NCBI RefSeq assembly: GCF_001667145.1
Contig: NZ_LZIF01000083.1
Span: 62,001 to 126,000 of the forward strand
DNA: 64,000 nucleotides
From: Mycobacterium sp. 852002-51971_SCH5477799-a
Lineage (GTDB): Bacteria > Actinomycetota > Actinomycetes > Mycobacteriales > Mycobacteriaceae
Direction: 5' to 3'
Position 1 is the first letter of the stretch. The number at the start of each line of letters is the position of its first letter. Below are positions 56,580 to 64,000 of the stretch, piece after piece. Position numbers and translations under genes: made by a program. The notes under the pieces are model-generated. The model saw only the letters and a program-made list of their open reading frames with translations, ran no database searches and was not told the origin of the DNA.

Positions 56580-58781
56580 TCAGTCAGCCCTGATGAAGCC
56601 GTTGGCCTGGGCGACTTCTTCGCTCGCCAACCAGATTTCGGCGAGTGTGTCCTGATACAGGTCGCTGCCCGGCATGTAGTACAAGCCGTAGCGAGCACTG
56701 GCTTTGACGGGGTATCCGTCGGGTGCCTGGTACGGGTCATCGAGGGGCAGGTGGATCGTGGGCCGCCCGTGGGGGCCCGCCATGCCGTTCTCCGAGGCGT
56801 CATCGGCGGCGTGCCGACCGCTTCGTGCCGGAGTCCCGGCCGCGACCGCATCGCCGACCACGGCGGCTCCCACCGCGGTGTCCGCCACGTCGGCTTCCGT
56901 CGCGGTGTCCTCTTCGGGTTCGACATCCGCTTCCGGTGCAGCCAGGTCAAGGTATTCGTCTTCCGGCTCAGCGGTTTCCAGGGCGCCGTCCACGGCATCG
57001 CCTTCCGGCGCGGTGCTGGGAATGACGACGTCGGGATACTCGTCTTCTGGATACGACTCCTGCACATAACCCGCATCGGGATCGTCCACATCGACGTAAG
57101 CGGCGTGGTCGGGCGTCTCGGGCTCGGCAACCTCGGGCACGGCGTCGGTGTAATCGGTGTAGTCGGCTCCCGCCTCCGAATACTCGGCCTCCGACAGCAT
57201 CTCGTCGGCGACAACCGGGATCGAGTCGGTGTCGACGGCGTCGGGGTCCTCCTCCTCGAACCGATAGTCGCTTTCGGCAGGAGCCTGACGTTGCCAGCTG
57301 ACCCGCCCGGCGTCCGGTTCCGGTTCAGGCTGGTGCGTTGCGCCGAGCCCGAACGGGTCGGCGCCGACGTCGGCATCGTCGTGTCCCCAGCGCTCGTCGG
57401 CGTCGTAGCCGAAGTTGCCCCCGTGGCCGGGCGCGTAGGCCGGTTCCTCGTGCCCGACGCGCCGCCGACCACCGAACAACGCCCACGCCAGCAGTACGAG
57501 CAGTGCCAGCAGCGGAATGGCGATCATCAGCCACCACCAGTGCCAGGTGGACTTCTTCCCGTGCGTCGGCGTGGCCGAATTGCTCGGCTGGTCCTGACCC
57601 GACACCTGCAGGCCGGAGAGCAGCGGCGCCAGGTTGGACGGATCCGTGCTGAACGTGTTCTTCGCCCGGTTCCACGAAATCTTGCCGCCGGTGAACTGCT
57701 GGGAAATCACGTCGCCGGTCACGGCCTGGTCGCCGACCGGGGCGCCGAGTTTGCCGGCCGGAGCACGCAGCTTGTCCCAGGCCACCTTCATCGCCCCACG
57801 CACGACGAAGGCGCCGTGGTCGGGCGTCCAGAAGATGACCGGCTTGTCGGCCGCGGAGAACGTGGCGATCCGGCTGGAGCGCCCGATGTTGCCGTCGGTT
57901 TCGTTGGTGGTGGGGAATCCCAGGTCGCTACCGACCGGCCCGCCCAGTGACTCGTATTTGGCCAGGATGTCGCTCTCGACCGCGTTCGCGCCGGTGGCCG
58001 GGGTGAAGAACACCTTGCCGCCGGCGAAGTTCTGAGCGATTCCGTCGCCGCCGACCGGATACTGCCCGCCCTGCTTGGCGCCCAGCGGTCCCGTCGGGCC
58101 GCCGGCCGCGCGCCAGGCGGTGTTGATCGCCGCGGTGGGATCGATCGCCACCTGCAGGCCCTTGAGCTGGTCGGCCAGCGCCGGCGGTTCGGTGGCGAAC
58201 TGCTTCGTCTGCCGGTTCCAGGAGACCTGGCCACCGCTGAATTTTTGTGCGGACACCTCGCCGTTGTAGGTCTCGTCGCCGACCGGCACACCGAGAACCC
58301 CGCCCGAGCTGCCGAGCTTGTCCCAGGCGGTGTTGAGGGCGCCGCGCACCACGTGCGGGCCGTGCTCGGGCGTCCAGAAGATCACCGGCTTGTCGCTGGC
58401 CGAAAACGTGATCACCCGGCTGTCCGGACCGGCGAGACCCGGAACTTCGTCGATCGTCGGGAAGCCCAGATCGCTACCGGCCGGCCCGCCCAGCGACTCG
58501 TACTTGTCCAGGACGGGCCCGTAGGCGAATTTGGCTCCGGTGGCCGGGGTGAAAAACATCTTGCCGCCGTCGAAGTCCAGGGCGAACCCATCCCCGACGG
58601 GGTAAACGTCGCCCTTGCGGGCGCCCAATGGTGAGGTGTCGCCGCCGGCCTTGTCCCACGCGGCCATGATCGCCGCCTCGGCGTCGCCTATGGGACTCGC
58701 TACCGCGGCGGGGGCCAGCAATACCGCGGCCAGCGCCGTGGTCGTCAAGCTGACCAGCGCGCTTCCGATCAGCTTGCGCAT
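56580..58781 (-). CDS. LGFP-repeat cell-wall protein with long acidic tail, Rv2721c-like
   Basis: 733 residues from ATG 58781 (AGAGAGGCC upstream). Signal peptide to VAS, then six LGFP-type repeats in two tandem triplets, about residues 25-200 and 215-385 (signatures SPLGARKGDVYPVG, GSDLGFPTIDE, GVLGVPVGDE and their copies). A membrane helix (WLMIAIPLLALLVLLAWAL) follows near 412-437, then a 290-residue acidic, low-complexity tail. LGFP repeats bind the mycolyl-arabinogalactan wall. The tail would be cytoplasmic. Convergent with lexA. Confidence 0.9.
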   Translation of the reverse strand: MRKLIGSALVSLTTTALAAVLLAPAAVASPIGDAEAAIMAAWDKAGGDTSPLGARKGDVYPVGDGFALDFDGGKMFFTPATGAKFAYGPVLDKYESLGGPAGSDLGFPTIDEVPGLAGPDSRVITFSASDKPVIFWTPEHGPHVVRGALNTAWDKLGSSGGVLGVPVGDETYNGEVSAQKFSGGQVSWNRQTKQFATEPPALADQLKGLQVAIDPTAAINTAWRAAGGPTGPLGAKQGGQYPVGGDGIAQNFAGGKVFFTPATGANAVESDILAKYESLGGPVGSDLGFPTTNETDGNIGRSSRIATFSAADKPVIFWTPDHGAFVVRGAMKVAWDKLRAPAGKLGAPVGDQAVTGDVISQQFTGGKISWNRAKNTFSTDPSNLAPLLSGLQVSGQDQPSNSATPTHGKKSTWHWWWLMIAIPLLALLVLLAWALFGGRRRVGHEEPAYAPGHGGNFGYDADERWGHDDADVGADPFGLGATHQPEPEPDAGRVSWQRQAPAESDYRFEEEDPDAVDTDSIPVVADEMLSEAEYSEAGADYTDYTDAVPEVAEPETPDHAAYVDVDDPDAGYVQESYPEDEYPDVVIPSTAPEGDAVDGALETAEPEDEYLDLAAPEADVEPEEDTATEADVADTAVGAAVVGDAVAAGTPARSGRHAADDASENGMAGPHGRPTIHLPLDDPYQAPDGYPVKASARYGLYYMPGSDLYQDTLAEIWLASEEVAQANGFIRAD

Positions 58782-59429
58782 GTGGCCTCTCTGCACCTTC
58801 ACGAGCCTCCCAGCCGGCGGACATGGCTCTTATCTGCATAACCGGCGAACGGGCGGTACTTGCGCCGGAAATGGACCCGCGCACGATCAGCCTTGTCGTC
58901 GGGCTCGCATAACTTTGCTCCAGCCAACAAGAAATGCGAAGTCAAATCACAGATTTTACAAAAACGGATACCACACCGATGTCGAAATGATGCGGGGCCA
59001 TGGCCCAATCGCGATCCGCCGCGGCACCGTTCGCGCGGTGTTGCGCATATCGCACGGAAAGGCGGCGGGAATGCAGGGTCGAGTGACGACGCCGGACTGC
59101 CGACTCGCACAGCAGATTTGCACCGGCCGCGATTGCGCGGCGCGCATGGGCCGGCGCCGTGACCGCGGGGCTGACTATGCGTGATGACGCGGTCGGCACA
59201 CACCGGAAACATATGCGCTGACGGTACGTGAGCCGGCGGGCGCATTCGCGGTTTACCCCCGGACACCCGGACCGACAACGCGCATCGGTCAGTTTGTGGC
59301 TCACGGCAATAGCGCCGCGCGGGACAACGGACGAATGTTCCGTCGCGTCCGGCGATTGCCGGACATTGCTGCGCCGATATCGCGCGCGAATGTTCGCGAT
59401 CCCGCGTCCGCTATCCAGCAAACGAAACG
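58782..59429. other. Gene-free stretch, about 650 bases
   Basis: Between the LGFP gene and fadE20, both on the minus strand. It includes an A/T-richer patch (58910-58990) likely to hold the LGFP gene promoter, and an inverted repeat GTCCGGC-GATT-GCCGGAC at 59347-59364. No convincing frame is present; M. tuberculosis carries Rv2722 and the TerC-family gene Rv2723 here (from memory), both missing. Confidence 0.65.
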
Positions 59430-60590
59430 CTAGACGCCGAGGCTGCGTCCGATGATTTCCTTCATGATCTCGGTCGTGCCGCCGTAGATCGTTTGCACCC
59501 GGGCGTCCAAAAAGGCTCGGGCAACGGGATATTCGCGCATGTAGCCGTAACCGCCGTGCAGTTGCAGGCAGCGGTCGATCAGCTGCACCTGCTTTTCGGT
59601 GCAATACCACTTGGCCATCGCGGCCTGCTCCGCCGTGAGCTTGTGGTCCAGGTGCAGGCGGACGAACTCGTCGACCATCATGCGAACCACGGTCGCCTCC
59701 GTCGCCAGTTCGGCGAGCACGAAGCGGCTGTTCTGGAAGCTGCCGATCGGCTTGCCAAATGCCTTGCGCTCCTTGGTGTACTGCAGGGTCTGCTCGAGCA
59801 CCTGCTCCATGGCCGCCGCGGCCATGATGGCGATCGAGATGCGTTCCTGCGGCAGGTTCTGCATGAGGTAGATGAATCCCATGCCCTCCTTGCCCAGCAG
59901 GTTCTCGGCCGGCACCTTGACGTCGGTGAACGACAGCTCGGCGGTGTCCTGGGCGTCGAGGCCGATCTTGTCCAAGTGGCGCCCGCGCTCAAAGCCCTCC
60001 ATGCCGCGCTCGACGGCGAGCAGCGAGAAACCCTGAGAGCCCTTTTCCGGGTCGGTCTGCGCGACCACGAGCACCAGGTCGGAGTTGATTCCGTTGGTGA
60101 TGAACGTCTTTGACCCGTTGAGCACGTAGTGGTCGCCCTGCTTGACGGCGCGGGTCTTGATGCCCTGCAGGTCGCTACCCGTTCCCGGCTCGGTCATCGC
60201 GATGGCCGTAATCAGCTCTCCGGTGCAGAATTTCGGCAGCCAGCGCTGCTTCTGCTCCTCGGTGGCCAGGGCCAACAAGTACGGCGCCACGATGTCGTTG
60301 TGTAGGCCGAAACCGATGCCGCTGTAGCGGCCGGCGGTGGTCTCCTCGGTGATGATCGCGTTGTACCGGAAGTCGGGATTGCCGCCACCGCCGTACTCTT
60401 CGGGCACCGCCATGCCGAGGAAGCCTTGCTTGCCGGCCTCGAGCCACACACCGCGGTCGACGATCTTCTCTTTCTCCCACTCGTCGTGGTACGGCGCGAC
60501 GTGCCGCTCGAGGAAGCCCCGGTAGGACTCACGGAACAGGTCGTGCTCTGACTCGAAAAGCGTGCGCTGGTATTTGATGGCGCTGCTCAT
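59430..60590 (-). CDS. fadE20: Acyl-CoA dehydrogenase FadE20
   Basis: 386 residues from ATG 60590 with GGAGG just upstream. FAD-dependent dehydrogenation of acyl-CoA, the first step of beta-oxidation. Family motifs: AIAMTEPGTGSDLQGIKTRA, FITNGINSDLVLVVAQT, LQLHGGYGYMREYPVARA and the C-terminal GGTTEIMKEIIGRSLGV with the catalytic-region Glu. A 20-base palindrome lies 41-60 bases upstream. Rv2724c equivalent. Confidence 0.95.
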   Translation of the reverse strand: MSSAIKYQRTLFESEHDLFRESYRGFLERHVAPYHDEWEKEKIVDRGVWLEAGKQGFLGMAVPEEYGGGGNPDFRYNAIITEETTAGRYSGIGFGLHNDIVAPYLLALATEEQKQRWLPKFCTGELITAIAMTEPGTGSDLQGIKTRAVKQGDHYVLNGSKTFITNGINSDLVLVVAQTDPEKGSQGFSLLAVERGMEGFERGRHLDKIGLDAQDTAELSFTDVKVPAENLLGKEGMGFIYLMQNLPQERISIAIMAAAAMEQVLEQTLQYTKERKAFGKPIGSFQNSRFVLAELATEATVVRMMVDEFVRLHLDHKLTAEQAAMAKWYCTEKQVQLIDRCLQLHGGYGYMREYPVARAFLDARVQTIYGGTTEIMKEIIGRSLGV

Positions 60591-60630
60591 AAAAGACCTC
60601 CGGCGACTGGGATTACTGCAGCCCAAGATA

Positions 60631-60650
60631 TACCAACCGGACGGTTGGTA
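60631..60650. promoter_or_regulatory. Perfect palindromic operator upstream of fadE20
   Basis: TACCAACCGGACGGTTGGTA: 8-base arms around GGAC, 41-60 bases before the fadE20 start and upstream of hflX's stop. The symmetric CCAACC/GGTTGG layout is typical of TetR-family sites; the regulator is not in this window. Confidence 0.85.
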
Positions 60651-60731
60651 GGCCCCCGGCGGGGTCGCCCCACCTCGGCTCGGGGAGGCCGGGCGGCCCT
60701 GCGCCGCGCAGATCCCTGGGCAAATACGCGT

Positions 60732-62171
60732 TCAGTGCGCGGCAAACTCGCGCAGCCGGCCGGCCAGGGCCAGCGGGACCCGGGCCCGGATGCGGGTGCC
60801 CTCGGCATTGTGCTCCTCCTGCTGGACGCGCCCATCGGCGTGCAGGCGGGCCACCAGGTCGCCGCGGTGGTACGGGATGACTACGTCGACGGCGGTGTCG
60901 GCGGGAACGGCGAGCTCGGCAATCCGGCGCCGCAGGGCGTCGATGCCGTCGCCGGTGCGTGCGGACACGAACATGGCACCCGGCAGGGCGTGGCGAAGCT
61001 TGGCCAGCGTCAGATCGCTTGCGGCGTCGATTTTGTTCACCACCACCAGCTCCTGCGGCGCGGCACCATCGCGGTCGTTCCCGTAGTCGGCGACGACGTC
61101 GGAGACTACCTGGCGGACCGCGTTGATCTGCGCCAGCGGGTTGACGTCCGAGCCGTCGACGACGTGTACCAACAGATCGGCGTCGACGACCTCTTCCAGC
61201 GTGGAGCGGAACGCCTCGACCAGTTGGGTGGGCAGGTGCCGGACGAATCCGACGGTGTCGGTGAGCACGAACGGCCGGCCGTCATCGAACTCGGCGCGTC
61301 GGGTGGTGGGTTCCAGGGTGGCGAACAACGCGTCCTGCACCAGCACCCCGGCCCCGGTCAGCGCGTTGAGCAGGCTCGACTTGCCGGCGTTGGTGTAGCC
61401 GACGATGGCGATCGCGGGCAATTCGCTGCGCACCCGCCGGCTGCGCTGGGTGTCGCGGACCTGCTTCATGTCTTTGATCTCGCGGCGCAGCCTGGCCATG
61501 CGCTCGCGGATGCGCCGCCGGTCGGTCTCGATCTTGGTTTCACCGGGACCGCGCAGGCCCACGCCTCCCCCACTGCCGCCGGCGCGGCCACCGGCCTGCC
61601 GCGACATCGACTCACCCCAGCCGCGCAGCCGCGGCAGCATGTATTCCATCTGGGCCAGCGAGACCTGCGCCTTGCCCTCCCGGCTGGTGGCGTGCTGGGC
61701 GAAGATGTCGAGGATCAACGCGGTGCGGTCGATGACCTTGACCTTGACCGCCTTTTCCAGTGCGGTCAGCTGCGCTGGGGACAGTTCACCGTCGCAGATG
61801 ACGGTGTCGGCACCGGTCGCCAGCACCACCTCGCGCAGTTCGGCGGCCTTGCCCGAACCGATGTAAGTCGACGGGTCGGGTTTGTCCCGGCGCTGGATCA
61901 ACCCCTCGAGCACCTCGGAGCCGGCGGTTTCGGCCAGGGCGGCGAGCTCGGCCATGCTGGCCTCGCTGTCCGCGGCGGTGCCGTCGGTCCACACGCCCAC
62001 CAGAACCACCCGCTCGAGCCGGAGCTGGCGGTATTCGACTTCGGAGACGTCGGTGAGTTCGGTCGACAGGCCGGCGACGCGGCGCAACGCCGACCGATCT
62101 TCGAGGGCGAGTTCGCCCGTGCTGGGCTCCGGGAGGGCCGAAGCGTGGTCGCGAAATTCAGGTTCTGTCAT
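60732..62171 (-). CDS. hflX: GTPase HflX
   Basis: 479 residues from ATG 62171. GTPase motifs G1 GYTNAGKSSLLNAL, G3 LTDTVGFVRHLP and G4 VNKIDAASDL, following the HflX N-terminal domain (RRDKPDPSTYIGSGKAAELR). Splits or rescues stalled ribosomes under stress by family; binds the 50S subunit. The linker RGWGESMSRQAGGRAGGSGG is typical. Convergent with nothing; 47 bases after dapF's stop, same strand. Confidence 0.96.
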   Translation of the reverse strand: MTEPEFRDHASALPEPSTGELALEDRSALRRVAGLSTELTDVSEVEYRQLRLERVVLVGVWTDGTAADSEASMAELAALAETAGSEVLEGLIQRRDKPDPSTYIGSGKAAELREVVLATGADTVICDGELSPAQLTALEKAVKVKVIDRTALILDIFAQHATSREGKAQVSLAQMEYMLPRLRGWGESMSRQAGGRAGGSGGGVGLRGPGETKIETDRRRIRERMARLRREIKDMKQVRDTQRSRRVRSELPAIAIVGYTNAGKSSLLNALTGAGVLVQDALFATLEPTTRRAEFDDGRPFVLTDTVGFVRHLPTQLVEAFRSTLEEVVDADLLVHVVDGSDVNPLAQINAVRQVVSDVVADYGNDRDGAAPQELVVVNKIDAASDLTLAKLRHALPGAMFVSARTGDGIDALRRRIAELAVPADTAVDVVIPYHRGDLVARLHADGRVQQEEHNAEGTRIRARVPLALAGRLREFAAH

Positions 62172-62217
62172 AGGCAATACAAGATGATGCACGCAAAAAC
62201 GGTGTCGTGCACCTGAT

Positions 62218-63087
62218 TTACTGCTGTGCGCGCCACCATTCCCCGCTCAGTTCTCCTTGGGCTACCAGTACGGACGGTCCTCGCAGGAAGCTGGTGGCGT
62301 CGGTGACGGTGACGACGACGTCGCCGCCGGGCACGCGAACGGTCAGGGTGCCGGTGGCCGCACCGGCACCGGCCAGCGCGGCGACCGCGGCCGCGACCGT
62401 TCCGGTGCCGCAGGAGCGCGTTTCGCCCACGCCCCGCTCGTGCACGCGCATGTGCACCGCCCCGTCGGCCGGTGCGGTGAGGATCTCGACATTGACCCCC
62501 TGCGGGAATTGTCCGGGATCGAAGCTGACCGGGCCGGCCACGTCCAGCGCCGCCAGCGCCTCGGCCGTCAGTTGCGGGTCCACGCACGCCAGATGCGGAT
62601 TGCCGACATCGACCGCCAGGCCCGAGAACCGCCGGCCACCCACCACCGCTTCGCCCGGGCCGAGCGTGTTGGCCTTGCCCATGTCGACGCTGACGTCGGC
62701 GGTGGTCGCATCGACGCGATGCACCGCGACCGGCCGCGGACCCGCCAGCGATCCGACCACGAATTCGTCGCGGGTCTCCATGCCGCTGGCGCGCAGGTAA
62801 TGCGCGAAGACCCGCACGCCGTTGCCGCACATCTGGGCGACCGACCCGTCGGCGTTGCGGTAGTCCATGTACCAGTCACTGGCGCCCACCCCGTCGGGCA
62901 CCCGGTCGAGCACGCCGGCAGACAGCGCCGCACCCGCGGTGGTGACGCGCAGCACCCCGTCGGCGCCCAGCCCGCGGCGCCGGTCGCAGAGCGCGGCCAC
63001 CCGCGACTCGGTCAGGCTCAGCTCGGACCGCGGGTCCGGCAGCACCACGAAGTCGTTCTGGGTGCCGTGGCCCTTCGCGAAATTCAC
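62218..63087 (-). CDS. dapF: Diaminopimelate epimerase
   Basis: 289 residues from GTG 63087, the recalled M. tuberculosis length. Converts LL- to meso-diaminopimelate for lysine and peptidoglycan. Two catalytic Cys are visible: [15 protein letters not shown] and [17 protein letters not shown]-terminal [20 protein letters not shown] is diagnostic. Its start is four bases after the miaA stop, so miaA-dapF-hflX may be an operon. Rv2726c equivalent. Confidence 0.97.
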   Translation of the reverse strand: MNFAKGHGTQNDFVVLPDPRSELSLTESRVAALCDRRRGLGADGVLRVTTAGAALSAGVLDRVPDGVGASDWYMDYRNADGSVAQMCGNGVRVFAHYLRASGMETRDEFVVGSLAGPRPVAVHRVDATTADVSVDMGKANTLGPGEAVVGGRRFSGLAVDVGNPHLACVDPQLTAEALAALDVAGPVSFDPGQFPQGVNVEILTAPADGAVHMRVHERGVGETRSCGTGTVAAAVAALAGAGAATGTLTVRVPGGDVVVTVTDATSFLRGPSVLVAQGELSGEWWRAQQ

Positions 63088-63091
63088 CTGC

Positions 63092-64000
63092 TCAGGATAC
63101 GTGGCGCCACGCCCGCACGGCGGCCTCGACGACCGCGGCACCGTCGGCCGGGGTCGCCGTGCCGACATCGAGCCACTGCACGCGATGATCGCGGCGAAAC
63201 CAGGACCGCTGGCGCCGGACGTAGCGGCGGGTGCCGAAGAAGGTCTGCTCGCGCGCCTGCCGGAGTTGATCGGCGCTGGGGCCCGCCGGACCGCTCTCAT
63301 CCAGCGCCGCCAGCACCTGGGCGTAGCCCAAGGCGCGCGAGGCGGTGACCCCGTCGCGCAAGCCCTTGTCGAGCAGCGCGACCACCTCGCCGACCAGGCC
63401 CTGGTCGAACATGTCATCGGTGCGCCGGGCCAGTCGCTCATCGAGAAGCGCTGTCTCGCAGTCCAGCCCGACGATGGCGGTGTCCCATCTGGGGGCGCCG
63501 ATCCGCGGCGCGGAGGCGGCGAAAGGCTGACCGGTCAGCTCGACCACTTCCAGGGCCCGCACCGTGCGGCGGGCGTCGGTGGGCAGGATGGCCGCGGCCG
63601 CGGCGGGATCGCGGCGGGCCAGCTCGGCGTGCAGCTCGCCCACCCCGATCTCGGCGAGCCGCTGCTCCCAGCGGGCCCGCACCGCGGGATCGGTGGCGGG
63701 AAACGACCAGTCGTCGAGCAGCGACTGGATGTAGAGCATGGAGCCGCCCACGATGATCGGCAGCGCACCCCGGGCCGCGATCGCTTCCACGTCGGCGGCG
63801 GCGGCGCCCTGATAGCGGGCGACCGTCGCGGTCTCGGAGACGTCGAGGACGTCGAGCTGGTGATGCGGGATGCCGCGGCGGGCGTCGACGGGCAGCTTGG
63901 CGGTGCCGATGTCCATGCCGCGGTAGAGCTGCATCGCGTCGGCGTTGACGATCTCGGCGCGGAGTCCAAGCCGCTCGACCCGTTCCGCGAGGTCGAGGGC
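63092..64000 (-). CDS. miaA: tRNA dimethylallyltransferase MiaA, 5' end cut by window edge
   Basis: At least 302 codons; the frame stays open to the right edge, so the true start lies outside. Motifs [57 protein letters not shown] and [18 protein letters not shown] are characteristic. Transfers a dimethylallyl group from DMAPP (made through dxs's pathway) onto A37 of tRNAs. The P-loop must lie beyond the window. Rv2727c equivalent. Confidence 0.96.
   Translation of the reverse strand, partial: ALDLAERVERLGLRAEIVNADAMQLYRGMDIGTAKLPVDARRGIPHHQLDVLDVSETATVARYQGAAAADVEAIAARGALPIIVGGSMLYIQSLLDDWSFPATDPAVRARWEQRLAEIGVGELHAELARRDPAAAAAILPTDARRTVRALEVVELTGQPFAASAPRIGAPRWDTAIVGLDCETALLDERLARRTDDMFDQGLVGEVVALLDKGLRDGVTASRALGYAQVLAALDESGPAGPSADQLRQAREQTFFGTRRYVRRQRSWFRRDHRVQWLDVGTATPADGAAVVEAAVRAWRHVS

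Noticed and set aside
60645..62216. 523-codon open frame opposite hflX
   Set aside because: Shadow of hflX; composition and lack of motifs indicate it is not coding.

Overview
The window comes from a slow-growing, non-tuberculous Mycobacterium. The DNA is GC-rich throughout. From about 9.5 kb to the right edge the gene order largely follows the M. tuberculosis block from Rv2667 (clpC2) to Rv2727c (miaA), as I remember it. Typical mycobacterial content includes aftC, cei, ideR, sigA/sigB, polyphosphate glucokinase and several DUF732 secreted proteins. I cannot name the species.

Left part (1-9.5 kb) is accessory relative to M. tuberculosis. It holds a truncated universal stress protein, small secreted proteins, and a self-contained five-gene cassette at 2.9-6.8 kb. 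The cassette has a TetR regulator, two mycofactocin-type short-chain dehydrogenases, a duplicated carboxymuconolactone-decarboxylase-like protein and a methyltransferase-like protein of unknown role. Twin GTAAC-N3-GTTAC operators control it. A cation efflux (CDF) transporter, a CtaG-like membrane protein and two DUF732 proteins follow.

Middle part (9.5-39.7 kb): clpC2 with a promoter embedded in twin palindromes, then an exported protein, a GNAT acetyltransferase, a ZapE/AFG1 ATPase, an Rv2671-type reductase, a lipoprotein hydrolase that has lost its nucleophile, aftC and msrB. Next come coproporphyrin-dependent haem synthesis genes (hemE, hemY/cgoX, chdC) coupled to a methyltransferase, then echA15, an RNase D-like exonuclease and dxs. 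A potassium block follows: CPA1-type antiporter, TrmA-like rRNA/tRNA methyltransferase, KimA-like K+ transporter, ceoB and ceoC. The segment ends with dut, DUF genes, cei, suhB and ppgK.

Right part (39.8-64 kb): sigA, sigB with a SigE-type promoter, ideR, sthA, a lipoprotein trypsin-like protease, a PAC2 protein, a hydrolase, a PhzF-like protein, a nitrobindin, nrdR, the SOS pair chiZ-like/lexA with a LexA box, an LGFP-repeat wall protein, fadE20 with a 20-bp palindromic operator, hflX, dapF and a truncated miaA.

No tRNA, rRNA, CRISPR array, insertion sequence or prophage gene was seen. The strongest candidates for undescribed biology are the mycofactocin-type cassette, the clpC2 promoter architecture, the K+ influx/efflux block, and the methyltransferase translationally coupled to chdC.
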